Positions 11,074 to 22,149 of a DNA stretch of 64,000 nt are shown piece by piece. Numbering within the stretch: position 1 is the first letter of the stretch; each line of letters begins with the position of its first letter. A model generated the notes under the pieces. It ran no database searches, had not been told where the DNA came from, and saw only the letters and a program-made list of their open reading frames with translations. The DNA comes from Zychaea mexicana (Eukaryota > Mucoromycota > Mucoromycetes > Mucorales > Lichtheimiaceae). The DNA lies in contig NW_026516748.1 of NCBI RefSeq assembly GCF_025766255.1, positions 1 to 64,000 of the forward strand. Reading direction: 5' to 3'. Both the position numbers and the translations under genes were made by a program.

Positions 11074-12307
11074 ATGAAGGACCAGGATCAAACCACAAAG
11101 AATGGCGATTGCAGAGACACACCGATACCACCTCCCATCCCTCCACCTGCTCCACCACAGTCATCGTCACGGAATCCCTCATCACTACTTTCGCCCTGGT
11201 GGTCAGCTGAACCACTTCCAGAACGACCGGCAGAACAAAACAAAAAAGGCCGACGCACATTCATCAACTTTACACGGATCGCCAATGCAATAGAGTACGG
11301 TGCCGATGGACAAAAGACGGGCAAGTCGACACAGCTTTTTTCAGAGCGATGCTATTTGTCGACCAGAAAAGATCTTGGCGATCAGTCCAACGATGGGATT
11401 CCTGCACGGGCACCTTCCGAATGCCGAATGGTGTGTTTTCTGCGCGAAAACGAACAGCGGAGGAAAGAACGGCAGGAAAAGGCCAAATCATTTTGGAACC
11501 CTTTCCATGGTCTGTGGATCGTAGTTGCTACAACGCATGCCCGGTGTCTGGAACATACGGCTGGTAATGTTCTTTCACTCTTCTTTCCTATTGCTATGTG
11601 ATGTTGCGAATGTTTCGTTTTGGTATATCGAGCAGCGAGTGGGATGTTATCGGTGGAGACACACACACACACACACACACACACAGCAAACACCTAAAAA
11701 AGATTTTTTTCTCACGTGTCGTTGTTGGGTCGATGTTATAATGCATATTTTAGAGAAAGACATTACCAAAAAGTCCCAGTAAGTTGCCAGCACTAATCAT
11801 GTGGTGTTTATCAATGGTGTCGCTGATTTGCTCACGATAATCTTTTTTGTATAAACAGTTCTGATTACTATACGATCGAGTTCGGTGAGAGGTTCAGCGG
11901 ATCAGGAGACGATGGTAAGTTCTTTCTGCTCTCTTTCTTCTTCGATGCGTCGACTCGAGTTTGATGCGTCGAAGCACACGCCCTTCCGTCTACTCCCCTT
12001 GCTCCCCTTCTTCCAACGATCAGGCTATTCTAAATGGAGTTCATTATTTGCTTTTTGCTCCTCCGCGCTGACAGCAAAGCGAGTGGTGACCAAAACCTTT
12101 GCGCCTCTGCAGGAGTTAACGAGACGCTACGTCCAGTCATGGCAGGACGGAACCCAGGCACTCTTTTTCCAGAGATTCTGGGAGAGCACAAAGCGCGGCG
12201 ATGCGTTCCATCTCGTACGAGACAACACCAAGAAGCTGTTACAATCTGTTACCGGAGCTGACAAGAAGGGTCAAGACGACGACTCCAAAAAGGGCTCCAA
12301 TCAGTAA
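11074..12307 (+). CDS. four-exon gene of unknown function, proline-rich N-terminus
   Basis: Best model: exons 11074-11563, 11754-11778, 11859-11914 and 12075-12307, all GT-AG and in phase, 267 residues. The ATG sits in a good context (CAACAATGA). The N-terminus has a proline run (PIPPPIPPPAPP), then RRTFINFTRIANAIE and a basic stretch ENEQRRKERQEKAK. The 25-nt second exon supplies EKDITKKS and leads into HSDYYTIEFGERFSGSGDD. The last exon reads AKRVVTKTFAPLQELTRRYV, FFQRFWESTKRGDAFHLV and ends in an acidic/lysine tail. The first exon is open in three frames for part of its length, so a different N-terminal frame using a 50-nt intron at 11296-11345 is possible. The family is not recognised. 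It converges with RCE1. Confidence 0.5.
11659..11694. repeat. (CA)n microsatellite
   Basis: About 17 CA dinucleotides within the first intron of the preceding gene, ending in CAG, so it could interfere with 3' splice-site choice. Confidence 0.9.
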
Positions 12308-12582
12308 AAAAGAAAACCTTATCTTGGAAAAAAGTCACCTCAGCTCTCACTCTTACACAGCCATAGCAACAACAGCATCGCCATAGCACACAAAGCAACA
12401 GCCATACCTCCTCTCTTACTAGTCTTCCTTTTTTTCTGCTTTTTCTTTTCTTCCAGTCTTACCCTCACAAAAACAAAAGCATACCCTACACGACTTTTAT
12501 TCATATACACACTCTCTCTTTTCTTCGTTTCTATGAATTGGAATATACACAGTATACACATATATATATATATATACATATA

Positions 12583-13874
12583 TCAAGCTGCAGGCCAATA
12601 TAATGACCCGTCTGCACTCAAAGGATCAGTGAATGAATACAACAACCAGTAGAACAGGAATGCGCCCATCACGAACGAGCACATGATCACTAAATGATAG
12701 AGGTTATTCTACAGAATTTCACTCGAATACGTGTTCTATGAAATATAAAATTACCTGCGCGCTTTGCCGGAGCTTGGAGTTGGATCTCGCTGATATCAGG
12801 GAACCCCATTATGTTACAGAACGTATGACACACTATAGGAGGCCAGATGCTGCCTAGGCGCAGAAACACAAAGCTGACATACCACCCAAATACGGTGGTA
12901 TAACAGAATTGGAACACTAAACGTACATAGAGCACATTGCAGATTAAATATACGAACCACGTCTCGTCGATGCTAAGAAAAAAGCAAGTTCTTACGCGAT
13001 GAGATTACTACGAGTTTGAGTGCTTTGGCACCCGCACCCCATTGGTGATACTTTTCCCAAGCATGATGCAGATGTGCTAAGACGTATATATAGATATGTC
13101 AATCAACAGTACCTGACTCTATGCAATCCCTCCAGCTTCTTACCTAGACCAAAGAACATTGGCGAGATATATACAAGGGAGGTCAAGGACCAACCTGCAT
13201 GGTACAAGATCGCAATCATACATGCACGGAATACGAACTCTTCTGTCATCGGTGCCTGTATATTCATATCCATACGGATCAATAGCGTGAAAACCTAGCT
13301 AAGCACGGATTCAACCGCGACAGTAACAGCAGTGCACGAAAAGAAAAGCGTTACCACGACATAATTTCGTTGACCAAGCAACGACAAGAACACATTCTTG
13401 ACATCGCGTCCAAAGTCGAAATTGGATTGGAATGGAAGACTTTGCTCAAAAAAGAGCTGGACAAGTGGTCCGAGAAATAGTATTGTTGTCAGCACTACAG
13501 GGCCCGTCAATGCAACCAGTTCGGGAACCGAGCTTGGCAAGGATAGCCCGAGAGCTTGAAAAATCGAGTACTGTTTTTATATCGATTTTAGTCGTATTCG
13601 TAACATGTGCTAATACTTCTTACTTTATAACATCTCAGCTTACATTGAGCGACGCGAACGGCACAATGAGCCATACAAGAATAGCTGCAACGATGGAAGC
13701 AAGCGTAACAGACTTGATCCGATTCCGTATAATGACGGGATGGTTTCTCGATAGTTTTGCATTTTTCTCGTCTAGGAATAGATAGAATCCCGCTACATAA
13801 ATGAAGGGAAGTGTAATACATGCAACATTGGCTACAGTTGCAGAGACATGCTGCTGTTGTGATGCTGGTACCAT
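12583..13874 (-). CDS. rce1: CAAX prenyl protease 2 (Rce1)
   Basis: ER membrane endopeptidase that removes the last three residues of farnesylated or geranylgeranylated CAAX proteins such as Ras and mating pheromones. Exons on the minus strand: 13874-13644, 13570-13355, 13255-13144, 13076-12996, 12916-12755, 12689-12583; all phases close, giving 302 residues (yeast Rce1 has 315). The active-site motifs are intact: TEEFVFR (EExxxR), FFGLAHLHHAWE (FxxxH) and CHTFCNIMGFP (HxxxN). Several hydrophobic segments are visible, including ACITLPFIYVAGFYLFL near the N-terminus, and the conserved QFCYTTVFGWY segment precedes the last motif. The ATG at 13874 (MVPASQQQ) is the only good start. It converges with the gene on its left. 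Confidence 0.93.
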
Positions 13875-13984
13875 GGAGCGATCGTTGGCGAAAGTTATTT
13901 TTTTTTCCACAACCACCCCGCTTACCGCTTTGGGAAAATCTTGTAGAGTCGATGCATCCCTTAACACACAATGTGTACTATCTA

Positions 13985-14447
13985 CTCTTTTCAGAAAGTT
14001 TCTTTTTCTTTATTTTTGGCTTGACTGGTGGGCAAGTTTTTTTGTAGCACTGGTCGGTTAATGTCATCTTCTCTAAATCTATGCGAATATATTCAACGGC
14101 GGTAAAGCATATCGTAGAGCTTCACTGAAATTAATGCAATTTTTCGAAAAATATATTATGCATGCACTAAAAATCCTGTTATGGAGAAACCGGAAAAGAT
14201 TGCCGTTTTCTTCGAAATATGATGGTGCTTCTTCTGCTTCAGATAGAACATTCATTTTGTCGAGATGGCAGCAGCATAAGCACTGAATAGTCGCTGACTT
14301 GACATCAAGCTCGCGTATGCAATGCTTTTTGACGTGCCATGCTGTATTTTTTTTACAGTCAAAGAAAATGAGACCAGATAGGGCAAAATGAAAACGAGTC
14401 AAGCTTGCAAAAATGATACTGACCCCTTGGAAATGAGCCTGTCGCAA
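13985..14447 (-). repeat. inverted repeat family, copy A, with coding-like sequence
   Basis: Read on the minus strand, this segment matches 22365-22825 on the plus strand over about 460 bp, at roughly 85-90 % by eye. Both begin at TATTTTTGCGACAG and end at an A-rich tract after the CCAGTCAA motif. Copy A keeps a 122-codon open frame containing SGLIFFDCKK, VKKHCIRELDVKSATIQCLC, YFEENGNLFRFLHNRI and FSEALRY. After the stop a second short frame reads MTLTDQCYKKTCPPVKPK, also present in copy B. I do not know the protein. It is probably part of a dispersed mobile element or repeated gene. Confidence 0.75.
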
Positions 14448-14784
14448 AAATACGCATCTTCATAAGATTCTTCATAAGCACCATCGAAACCGGTTAGTCA
14501 AGAGTTTGCGTGACAATTAGTGCAGTTTTCGCAACTCACTTTTTTTATCCCTCTCGTGATACCGTCATATCCTACTATATAGTCCCTTCCTATCTCCTTT
14601 TGTGGTTTTTTCGTACGTCTTTCACGAATTCATATTGTGGCACCCGAAGAAGTATGTATCTCAGTTATAGCTTTCTTTATCATTACCGTGTTACTGAATG
14701 AAAACCATATAGCTGCCATAAACCCATAAAAAGAATCGTCAAGTATATCACCCCATAAACATCTTCATAAGCATTCTTTTCGAA

Positions 14785-15721
14785 TCGTCGCCATGGTAAA
14801 CTTGTGTCGAAAACATTGCTGTCGTATTTGTCATGGCAACGATCTACGCCAGAAACAAAATTTGCGGAACCCTACTGAGCAAAAGCTCATGATATTCAAC
14901 TTGAAGCTGGTGTGAAAGGCAACATTTTGAAACCGAAAGATCATTTGTTTGTTCTAAATGAAGACAATGCTGATAAGACTGTGTTCGTTTGCCCTTCCTG
15001 TCCCAACTATTACTCGAAACTCGAGGACTTAGGCTGCCATGTTCCTGAACATATTGAACAGTAAGTCATTATACTTTGTGTTCTTTACCTTGATCTGAAA
15101 AGCTTTTGTTCTTTTGTTACAGTTGTACCCCGGCTTTTGCAACTGAGGGTTTTCTGATTCTTTTTTGCAAAAAGTGAGGATTTGCAGGTAATGGGGTAAA
15201 CAATTCTGCTTCAAATAGACACTGGATAAGTCATCCTATAAACACCAGCCCATTGTTTATCTGTTAGAGATGATGTACGATACGTTCTGTGGGGATTTCA
15301 CACAGCTCTAAATGTTACTACTTGCATATATAGGACCGTTCTTTTATTGAAGCTGTCTAGTGCAGTAACCGTATCATTTTATTCCTCGATAATATGCAAC
15401 AGATGCTTCTTTCAGTTGATATACCCCGATAACGTGCAAATCGTATAAACTCATTTGCAAGTTGCAAATTTGCGAAACTACTAAGTTTTTTCGGATTTTT
15501 CAAAAAAATGTTGCAGATATACAAGGAATTGCAAACCCATGGGTTGCAAAAACCGGGGTGCAACTGTATTGTTTCTCAGACTCGATAAAAATTCTGGTGC
15601 TGTGAGTGAATACAACGAGGATGAAGATGAAGCAGAAGATGTAGACGTGACCCTGCCAATTGACGAACTTATGCCCAGCAAACCACCATTACCCTTCGAA
15701 TTAACAGCTATAACAGAATGA
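14785..15721 (+). pseudogene. remnant of a zinc-finger gene with acidic tail
   Basis: A start MVNLCRKHCCRICHGNDL at 14792 is followed, after an apparent frameshift near 14890, by HDIQLEAGVKGNILKPKDHL and a zinc-finger-like unit: FVCPSC followed by CHVPEHIEQ, i.e. C-x2-C then H-x3-H. A strong donor (GTAAGT) follows the finger at about 15061. Some 470 bp further on, 15539-15721 encodes an acidic end (YNEDEDEAEDVDVTLPIDEL) with a TGA stop. I read these as exons of one decayed gene at the edge of the transposon island. The link between finger and acidic exon is inferred from order only. Confidence 0.4.
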
Positions 15722-16050
15722 AACGTGAACATATTCAGACGTGACGCTTTCCGCAATGGGTGCAATCGATTTATCAGTTGATGAAAAGCAGAAGAAATTG
15801 CTGATTGCAGAACTTAGCGATTTGCACCTATTGGCGATATTTGATAAAAACAATAGGGAACACAATGTGCTTGGTCATTCTACAGCCATTTCTAGCCTCT
15901 TGGCTTCACAATTTGGTCACTAGGCTCTTCGTTCAAAGCAATTACACCGATGAAGCACAGTTATTCACAAATGTTGGATGCAGGCGACCAATGACCTGCT
16001 GCATCCATTCTATCACATCTAGTCGCTACCAGCCATCTGACATGTATAGG
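15722..16050 (+). other. short coding-like fragment, unknown
   Basis: The plus frame 15756-15923 reads MGAIDLSVDEKQKKLLIAEL and SDLHLLAIFDKNNREHNVLG, which looks like real protein but stops after 55 residues. It has no recognised domain. The base composition changes to very AT-rich immediately afterwards. Confidence 0.3.
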
Positions 16051-17118
16051 TATTAATTCTAAACAGTAATTTAAAAAAGGTTCTATTAATGAAAAATATA
16101 TAATTGTTTAAAAATTTATAGGAAAAAATAAAAAATTAGGTTATAATTTTTTTATTTTTGAAACATTTAAGACATTTTAAAAAAAAATTTAATTCGGAAA
16201 TGATTTTTTAATTCTTATAAATGTATTTAATCTATGAAAATTATAATGTTTTCTAATGATTAATTCAAACAGGCTAGGAGGAATGACGACGCCCAGTTCA
16301 ATAAAAAAATCAATGAAGTTAGATTTTTCATTAGAACGCTTAATACTGAAAGACATAACTAAAATTAATTAGCAATTTATTGCTAAATTAATTGTTATGA
16401 ATTGAAACTCTATCTCTGCAACAGATTACACGGAAATGGATGAAATATCGCCACCATATTGAGCACTGATTGACACGGCATCTGTGGATGTGTGTAATTT
16501 GTGCTCATGTAATGAGCAACGTTGGATACTATCCTTTTTTAATTTATTTCATTATACATTTGAAGTTATTATATATAGTTATATATTATATTGTTTTTTA
16601 TATGTTGTAAGTTGCAAAAAAAAACTTACAGATGTGCTTGTTTTAATCAATTTTTTGAAAGAAGAAAAATATTAAATCCAATAACTGAAATAAAATAAGG
16701 GTATTGTAGAAGACTCAAAATAAAAATATATATTCTATAAGTATAGAGTTTAAACTATTAATATAGTTATTCTAATTTCATATTTTATATTAATTACAGA
16801 AAAAATTAATAACAAAATTAAATTTATCATTTTAAAAAACTAATATATTTATAGAACATATAGCAGTTATCCCAAGATAATTCACAGATTTGTAAAATAC
16901 ATAAAAAGATTTAAAAATTGTATTTCGGATATATAATAAAATAGTATGATATACTTTAAATAACATAATGAAGTAATACATTTTTCAAAATATAAAAATA
17001 ACATTTGATATAAATGAAGTGATGATATATAATTCAACAAATAAAATAAAAAATGTTAATAACTATTTAATTGATAAAGAAATTAGATATGTTTATGTTT
17101 TTTTGTATTATAAATAAA

Positions 17119-17862
17119 ATATGGTGCCCGCCACCTAGAAACGTAAATTTTTGGACCAATTTTCAATGTTTTATTTCAACTTTTTTCACTTATACAACCC
17201 ACTTTTTTGGCTTCATAGAACGATAGAGAAAGGCTCAAAGAATAATTCTATGAAACGTTTTTGTATCTATACGAGCAAAAAAAAATGAGAAATAAAGTGT
17301 TGAAGTTGGTGTCGATTTCAAAATTTAGCAGAGGATTTTGTCAGAATGTCTACCCTACTATACACTATAGTATATGACATTGAATCGGCGATTTCCATAT
17401 TAAGAAGGTAGTGTAACATTAGTGGTAAGCATTTGTGCAATATATACCTCAGCCTTCCAATCAACATTGACTGTAATGGTGCCAGGTAAATTATAAGTAG
17501 GATGACAGTTTTATTGTTCCTTCTTTTTCCAAAACATTCTATACAATGGGGAGACTCAACAAGTACCAGAAGAACCTTAAAATTGTGCAAGAGTCAAAGA
17601 ACACAATTAAGTAAATTTCTTATGCGTTCAAAGAGAACTGTTAGTTTCTAATAATCATGTAAGAAGAATTATGCGAGAGTAGTTTGTTTATTTAAGTCAT
17701 CCTCTGAGAAAGGACTCACTGGATGAAAAGCAGAAAAAATATAAGTCCCACTAGCAAATTTTCGATGAATAAATATCACTTAACTAAAAATGGAAATTTA
17801 TAAAGGCGGAATCTTAAATTTTTGAAATGTCCACTTGTTGTTTCTAGGTGGCAGGCACCATA
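17119..17862. mobile_element. TA-flanked MITE, Tc1/mariner-like (744 bp)
   Basis: Terminal inverted repeats begin TGGTGCCCGCCACCTAGAAAC on the left and, read from the right, TGGTGCCTGCCACCTAGAAAC, followed by more diverged similarity. TA dinucleotides flank both ends, the target-site duplication of the IS630-Tc1-mariner superfamily. The inside is about 700 bp with no transposase signature, so it is non-autonomous. It interrupts AT-rich, formerly coding-like sequence. Confidence 0.8.
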
Positions 17863-18324
17863 TATAAAAAAGACAAAAAAAATTATTAAAAGTGATGAAA
17901 AAGATTTTGATGGAAAGTTAAATAAAAATAGTAGTAATAAAGTATTAGGATATTTAAATAAATATATAAGAAGTGTCAACTATATTATAGTTTCTTTAGA
18001 TATAATTTTTAAAATTGTAAAAATGAATTCTTTTCCTTTTGATATTTTAAATAAGGATGTTAGGAGAAATAAGTATATTAATATAGTACATGATAAAAAA
18101 AGAAGAATTTATAAATATATTAAAATCAAATAACTATAAAGTTCATAACAAATTGTTTTTATTCATCTTCAGAAATACAATTAATCTAAAGAATATTATG
18201 AGTAAAACATTGGTGTCAAACATCTGTAAACGATCTTCTGAATTGACTGAACAACATATATCTTAAATTTATAGTTTATTTTAAAATTTTATATTTTTCA
18301 TTATTACTTAATAGAGGGATTGAT

Positions 18325-18681
18325 TCTTACCAATAGGCGTGAAGGTCTACTTGTGAATTGTGCAGAGGTATACAGTCGCTATCCAACATTAGATACTCAT
18401 CATGAACAAACGAAAATCAAGTGCCATCAGTCCCTGAATACAACCTTACTGCACCTAGCTATGAAGTAATCAAATGTAGAGCTATTCATTGTCAAACAGG
18501 ACAACAGCCTCAAATTGAACTTGATACAAAAACCATGAATGTCCTCATCAAATCATCCATCCGTATTGACAGAAATCAGCCCCCAGCTATTGGTCCATGT
18601 AGCACAAATGGGCTCAGTGTCAGCAAAGATACCATGATCTTTATCCGACAATCATTTAGTGAATGGTATGACAATCTATGA
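18325..18681 (+). pseudogene. broken ORF of normal composition inside the AT-rich island
   Basis: One frame (about 18330-18421) reads NRREGLLVNCAEVYSRYPTL then DTHHEQTKIK. After a frameshift it continues at 18424 as VPEYNLTAPSYEVIKCRAIH and on to KDTMIFIRQSFSEWYDNL with a TGA at 18681. The composition is that of the host genes and not of the surrounding AT-rich DNA. No domain is recognised. Confidence 0.35.
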
Positions 18682-19946
18682 GAATGAGGGTTCAACAATC
18701 TGTCCATCTGTGAATTATATCTATTTAACGAGAATGCGCAATTATGATAAGGGCAGTCCAATATCCATAGGACTAGGGAGGGAATTAATCTATAACAATT
18801 AAATATAAGAGATAATTATTAATTATCCTTATATTATAGTTTATAGTTAATTCTTTAGGGTGAAAGAATATAAAAAATTATAATAGTTTAAAAAACTCAA
18901 GAATTTTAATTCTTAGATTTTTCAATTATTATAAATGTTTTTATCCTACGCTTCAAAATTTTTTAATTTTTGATTTAAAAAATAAAGGCGAAGCATTACT
19001 TGACTAGATAAAAATTTTTTTTTTAAATTCCCAGAGCAAAGGTGAACCTTTGCCTTAGAAAAATGGTACATTTTACTTATTAAACCAGATAGAAAGAATT
19101 TTCTTTTCTCTAAATATAATAAATATATTCGTATAATATAAGGAAGGCATAATACAGAGGATTTGTATCGCCTTCCTGATAAGAAGAAAAAATGGCATAG
19201 TCAGGGCTTATTATAATAGAGATATCAATTATATAGATAATAGCCCCGTTTATTATTTTGGATAACTAGTTTATTTAATTTGTGAGTTTAGTAATTATTT
19301 TCCAAAAATCTATTTCACCTGCATTACAAATAAAAAGTTTTTTTATTTTTCTTTTTTTAATTCTTTTGATATCATTTTTATTCCTTTCTATTATTTTTAT
19401 TGTATATTTGTTTTTTTTCTCTTTTTCTTGGGATAAGATTGGGATTATGTTTTGTACATACAGATCTCTTTTTATTACCATTTTCTGTTATTTTTTTTGG
19501 ACACATTCTTCTCTTTTTCCTCTTTTATATATATATAAACATATATTACTACTACTATTTTCATACCAAAAATAATTCTTATTAACTTTTCCTATGTTTT
19601 CTTTTATAATTTTATCAAATAATTTCTTTTTATTTCTTGAGTCAGATAATATTTCATTTTCAAAATATTTTTCTTTAACCTCGTGCATAATGTTTTCAAA
19701 AGATTTAATTAAAGATGACTTATAAATAAGAATATTTTTATTGAAGAGAACCTTTTTTCAAATAAACTTTTAGATTTATTTTTTTTTTGAATCTTCTGAA
19801 GTTTATCTTTTTTATAAAATAAAAATTCAATTTTTATTTTATTTTTAAGTTGGTATAATTTCTTTCAATCATTACTTTTTTCACAATTTTTAATATAACA
19901 ACCAGTCTCCTATATTTCAGCTGAAATGGATTATCTTGATTATAAC

Positions 19947-21409
19947 TAGGGTCATAATCTGACCTGTGGGTCAAAACCAACCTACAGGTTGAGGACAGGT
20001 CAACCGGTTGGGTTGATGCTTTTCTGACCCACATGTCGACCCGTCTAACCATTGACCTAACCCATTAACCCGTTGTGACTCGTGTATACATATAATATGT
20101 ATAAGGTACTTGTATTCAAGTAATCAATCTTCTTATTGGGAAGCATCATTATCTTAAAGATGAGGTTGTCAATATGTCTGCTATAGAACTATAATATAGA
20201 ATGTACTTATACTCTTTTTATTGTGGGATTATATTTTATATTTAAGAGTAGAGGGTAAGTAAGCTATAAGCAATATACGTAATAGGAGTAGAGAAGTAGC
20301 AATAGTACAATGAGAACGGACAATAGAGGGTGGTAGTAAGAGACGAGATTTGACAAAAGACTGAGAAGGAATTGAGAAAAGAAAAACGAAGGAAGAAGGA
20401 AGAAGTGATAAGTAAAGGGAAGAGAGAAAGGATTAGGGGCATATAGGGAAGTCGATTTTCAAACACACTTTTATGGTGCAGGTCATCTTAAACCATATAT
20501 TTTTAAAAAACAGCCAATTTTTGAATAGCGAATTCCGCTAATGTATATGCACTTTATTCCATTATTCATTTACTTTCACTCGACGATGTGATTTGTATTT
20601 TTTTACTATATAGAGCGCTTCTTGTCCCTGAAATCCCTGATAATAAGCATCTATAAATCTCCATGCTTTTCGTTCAAAGTTCAAAGTTATATATCATTTT
20701 AATGGAACCTCGTCAAGGACTTTTGAAACAGTTACTTGTAGGCTTTTTAGGCTAAGTCACACCGATAGGAAAAGAAAGGAGTTGTTTCTTACAACAGTTT
20801 CTTTCATTGATACACCTGATGTTTATTTGTGTCATATGCATATAACGGTGCGGCTATATCTTTTGCCGATATAATGACAATTTTTAATTGGCTGCAGGGC
20901 TGTGTAGGGACGGCCAATTTTAGGGCGAACTTATAAACTATTATCCATAACTTTGAACCACTATTCTCTCACAAATATCACTCTGAATAAAATCTGGCGC
21001 GTTAGAACTATTCTCTAACATCTAAAAAAGAGTTTAGTGACTAGTAGCATTTCGAAAATAATGCCTCAGCATATACGGTTTAAGATGACCTGCACCATAT
21101 TATGCTTTCTTTAATACATGTGCGCCCAAGCGAATTCTTTTGTGATGGCATAAAACCTTTACCTTTAAAAGTAGATGTTGCGAGCACTGCTAGGAATTTG
21201 CGTTCCATCATCTTGGAGAGCTATGTATATATATGTGGAGTTTGCACTTCTAGTGCTCAAGTTCAGGTTGATAAAGACTTCCTTCATCATCATATCGAAA
21301 TCAGTCTTGACCCGTCAACCCGAGTTTTGACCCGTCGAGTTGAACGGGTCGGGTCGGGTCAGTGTTTTCTTGACCCGACCCGACCCGACCCGTCTAATTG
21401 CGACCCCTA
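19947..21409. mobile_element. hAT-like non-autonomous element
   Basis: The left end TAGGGTCATAATCTGACC and the right end read inward, TAGGGGTCGCAATTAGACGG, form imperfect terminal repeats of the TAGGG type used by hAT elements. They are bounded by 8-bp direct repeats ATTATAAC (19939-19946) and GTTATAAC (21410-21417), matching at 7 of 8, the hAT target-duplication length. Subterminal arrays of GGGTC/GACCC are dense at both ends (19960-20065 and 21308-21407). No transposase is encoded. A second MITE (20474-21097) has inserted inside, so about 840 bp belongs to this element. Confidence 0.75.
20474..21097. mobile_element. nested TA-flanked MITE (624 bp)
   Basis: Near-perfect terminal inverted repeats of about 30 bp (TGGTGCAGGTCATCTTAAAC at each end) flanked by TA on both sides, inside the hAT-like element. 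The first bases (TGGTGC) match those of the MITE at 17119, so the two may be mobilised by related Tc1/mariner-type transposases. It carries no coding sequence and is younger than the element it interrupts. Confidence 0.85.
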
Positions 21410-21463
21410 GTTATAACGATCTATATTAAAATCCGGAAATTTATAAAAACTAATACTGTAAAT

Positions 21464-21931
21464 ATGAGCACTTACCAGTTAGACCTTATAGACAAGGATT
21501 TAGATGCAAAAATAGCACCCCAAATGTTTCAAGCAGTTGTAGCATCTGATTAGGAACAAGGTGAAAGCGCTATCCTTAGCTAACATTGTGTTTATGATCA
21601 ACAAAAAAGCTGCAAGACAAACAGCAAAATATGGAATATTAATGAGATTCTCAGGCTGTTCAATAACAGCTCAACTGTCGACATCATTGGTTATGAACAA
21701 CTCAATCGTCCTTTGACCAATTTGGCGAATGAAATATCGCCCTCTCTCATAACTGCAAATACCGAAGTGACGCGCACCCTTTGCCAAATTTTCACCATAT
21801 TAATGAACACTTTTTCTCATAGAGCAGCAAATCAAAGTGAATATTATTGTCAACAAAAAATGACATACAAATCTCTCCTGTATGCGATGAACTCTGAATA
21901 TTCATGTGTTCTGCCGTGGGATATAGTATAA
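21464..21931 (+). pseudogene. ORF of unknown function with two in-frame stops
   Basis: A single frame runs 156 codons from ATG (MSTYQLDLIDKDLDAKIAPQ) through a TAG and a TAA to SKIWNINEILRLFNNSSTVD, RPLTNLANEISPSLITANTE and VLPWDIV. Everything stays in one frame, so the two stops look like point mutations in a once intact gene, or short read-through positions. It begins 47 bp right of the hAT-like element's target duplication. No recognised domain. Confidence 0.45.
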
Positions 21932-22149
21932 GACTTTCTGCAGACGTGTGAGCACATTGCAGCCAAACTGTCAATAGATACACTGTGTGTGGAGGGACAC
22001 ATCACAAGCTAAAAAACAGGGTGATATCCAGGTGATAACAAGGGTAGCAGGTTTATAATATCACCCTGATTTTGGGAAAGGTGATATTTATGCGAAAACC
22101 GCGTAATTTGCAGCTATCACGTTGTTAAAAGAGTGTAGAATATAGCTCA

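Larger units (their letters stand above)
16050..19930. other. AT-rich island of foreign-like composition
   Basis: The block is markedly richer in A+T than the flanking genes, with long A and T runs. It contains decayed frames rich in Lys, Asn, Ile and Tyr: 17010-17117 (NSTNKIKNVNNYLIDKEIRY), 17870-18133 plus (SDEKDFDGKLNKNSSNKVLG, MNSFPFDILNKDVRRNKYIN) and 19690-19275 minus (IKENIGKVNKNYFWYENSSS, LFICNAGEIDFWKIITKLTN). A short perfect GC-rich hairpin, GCAAAGGTGAACCTTTGC, occurs near 19036. The composition fits mitochondrial, linear-plasmid or endobacterial DNA, or an old decayed repeat. No gene could be identified to choose among them. A MITE (17119-17862) has inserted into it. Confidence 0.6.

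Noticed and set aside
11300..11567. Alternative frames through exon 1 of the gene of unknown function
   Set aside because: Two other frames are open here, one ending in a Cys-rich stretch that could also splice on. I preferred the frame with the good ATG and phase-consistent microexon, but the alternative is not excluded.
18960..19080. GC-rich hairpin suggesting inserted mitochondrial DNA
   Set aside because: One palindrome (GCAAAGGTGAACCTTTGC) is suggestive, but no mitochondrial protein, rRNA or tRNA could be read nearby, so I did not call a mitochondrial insertion.
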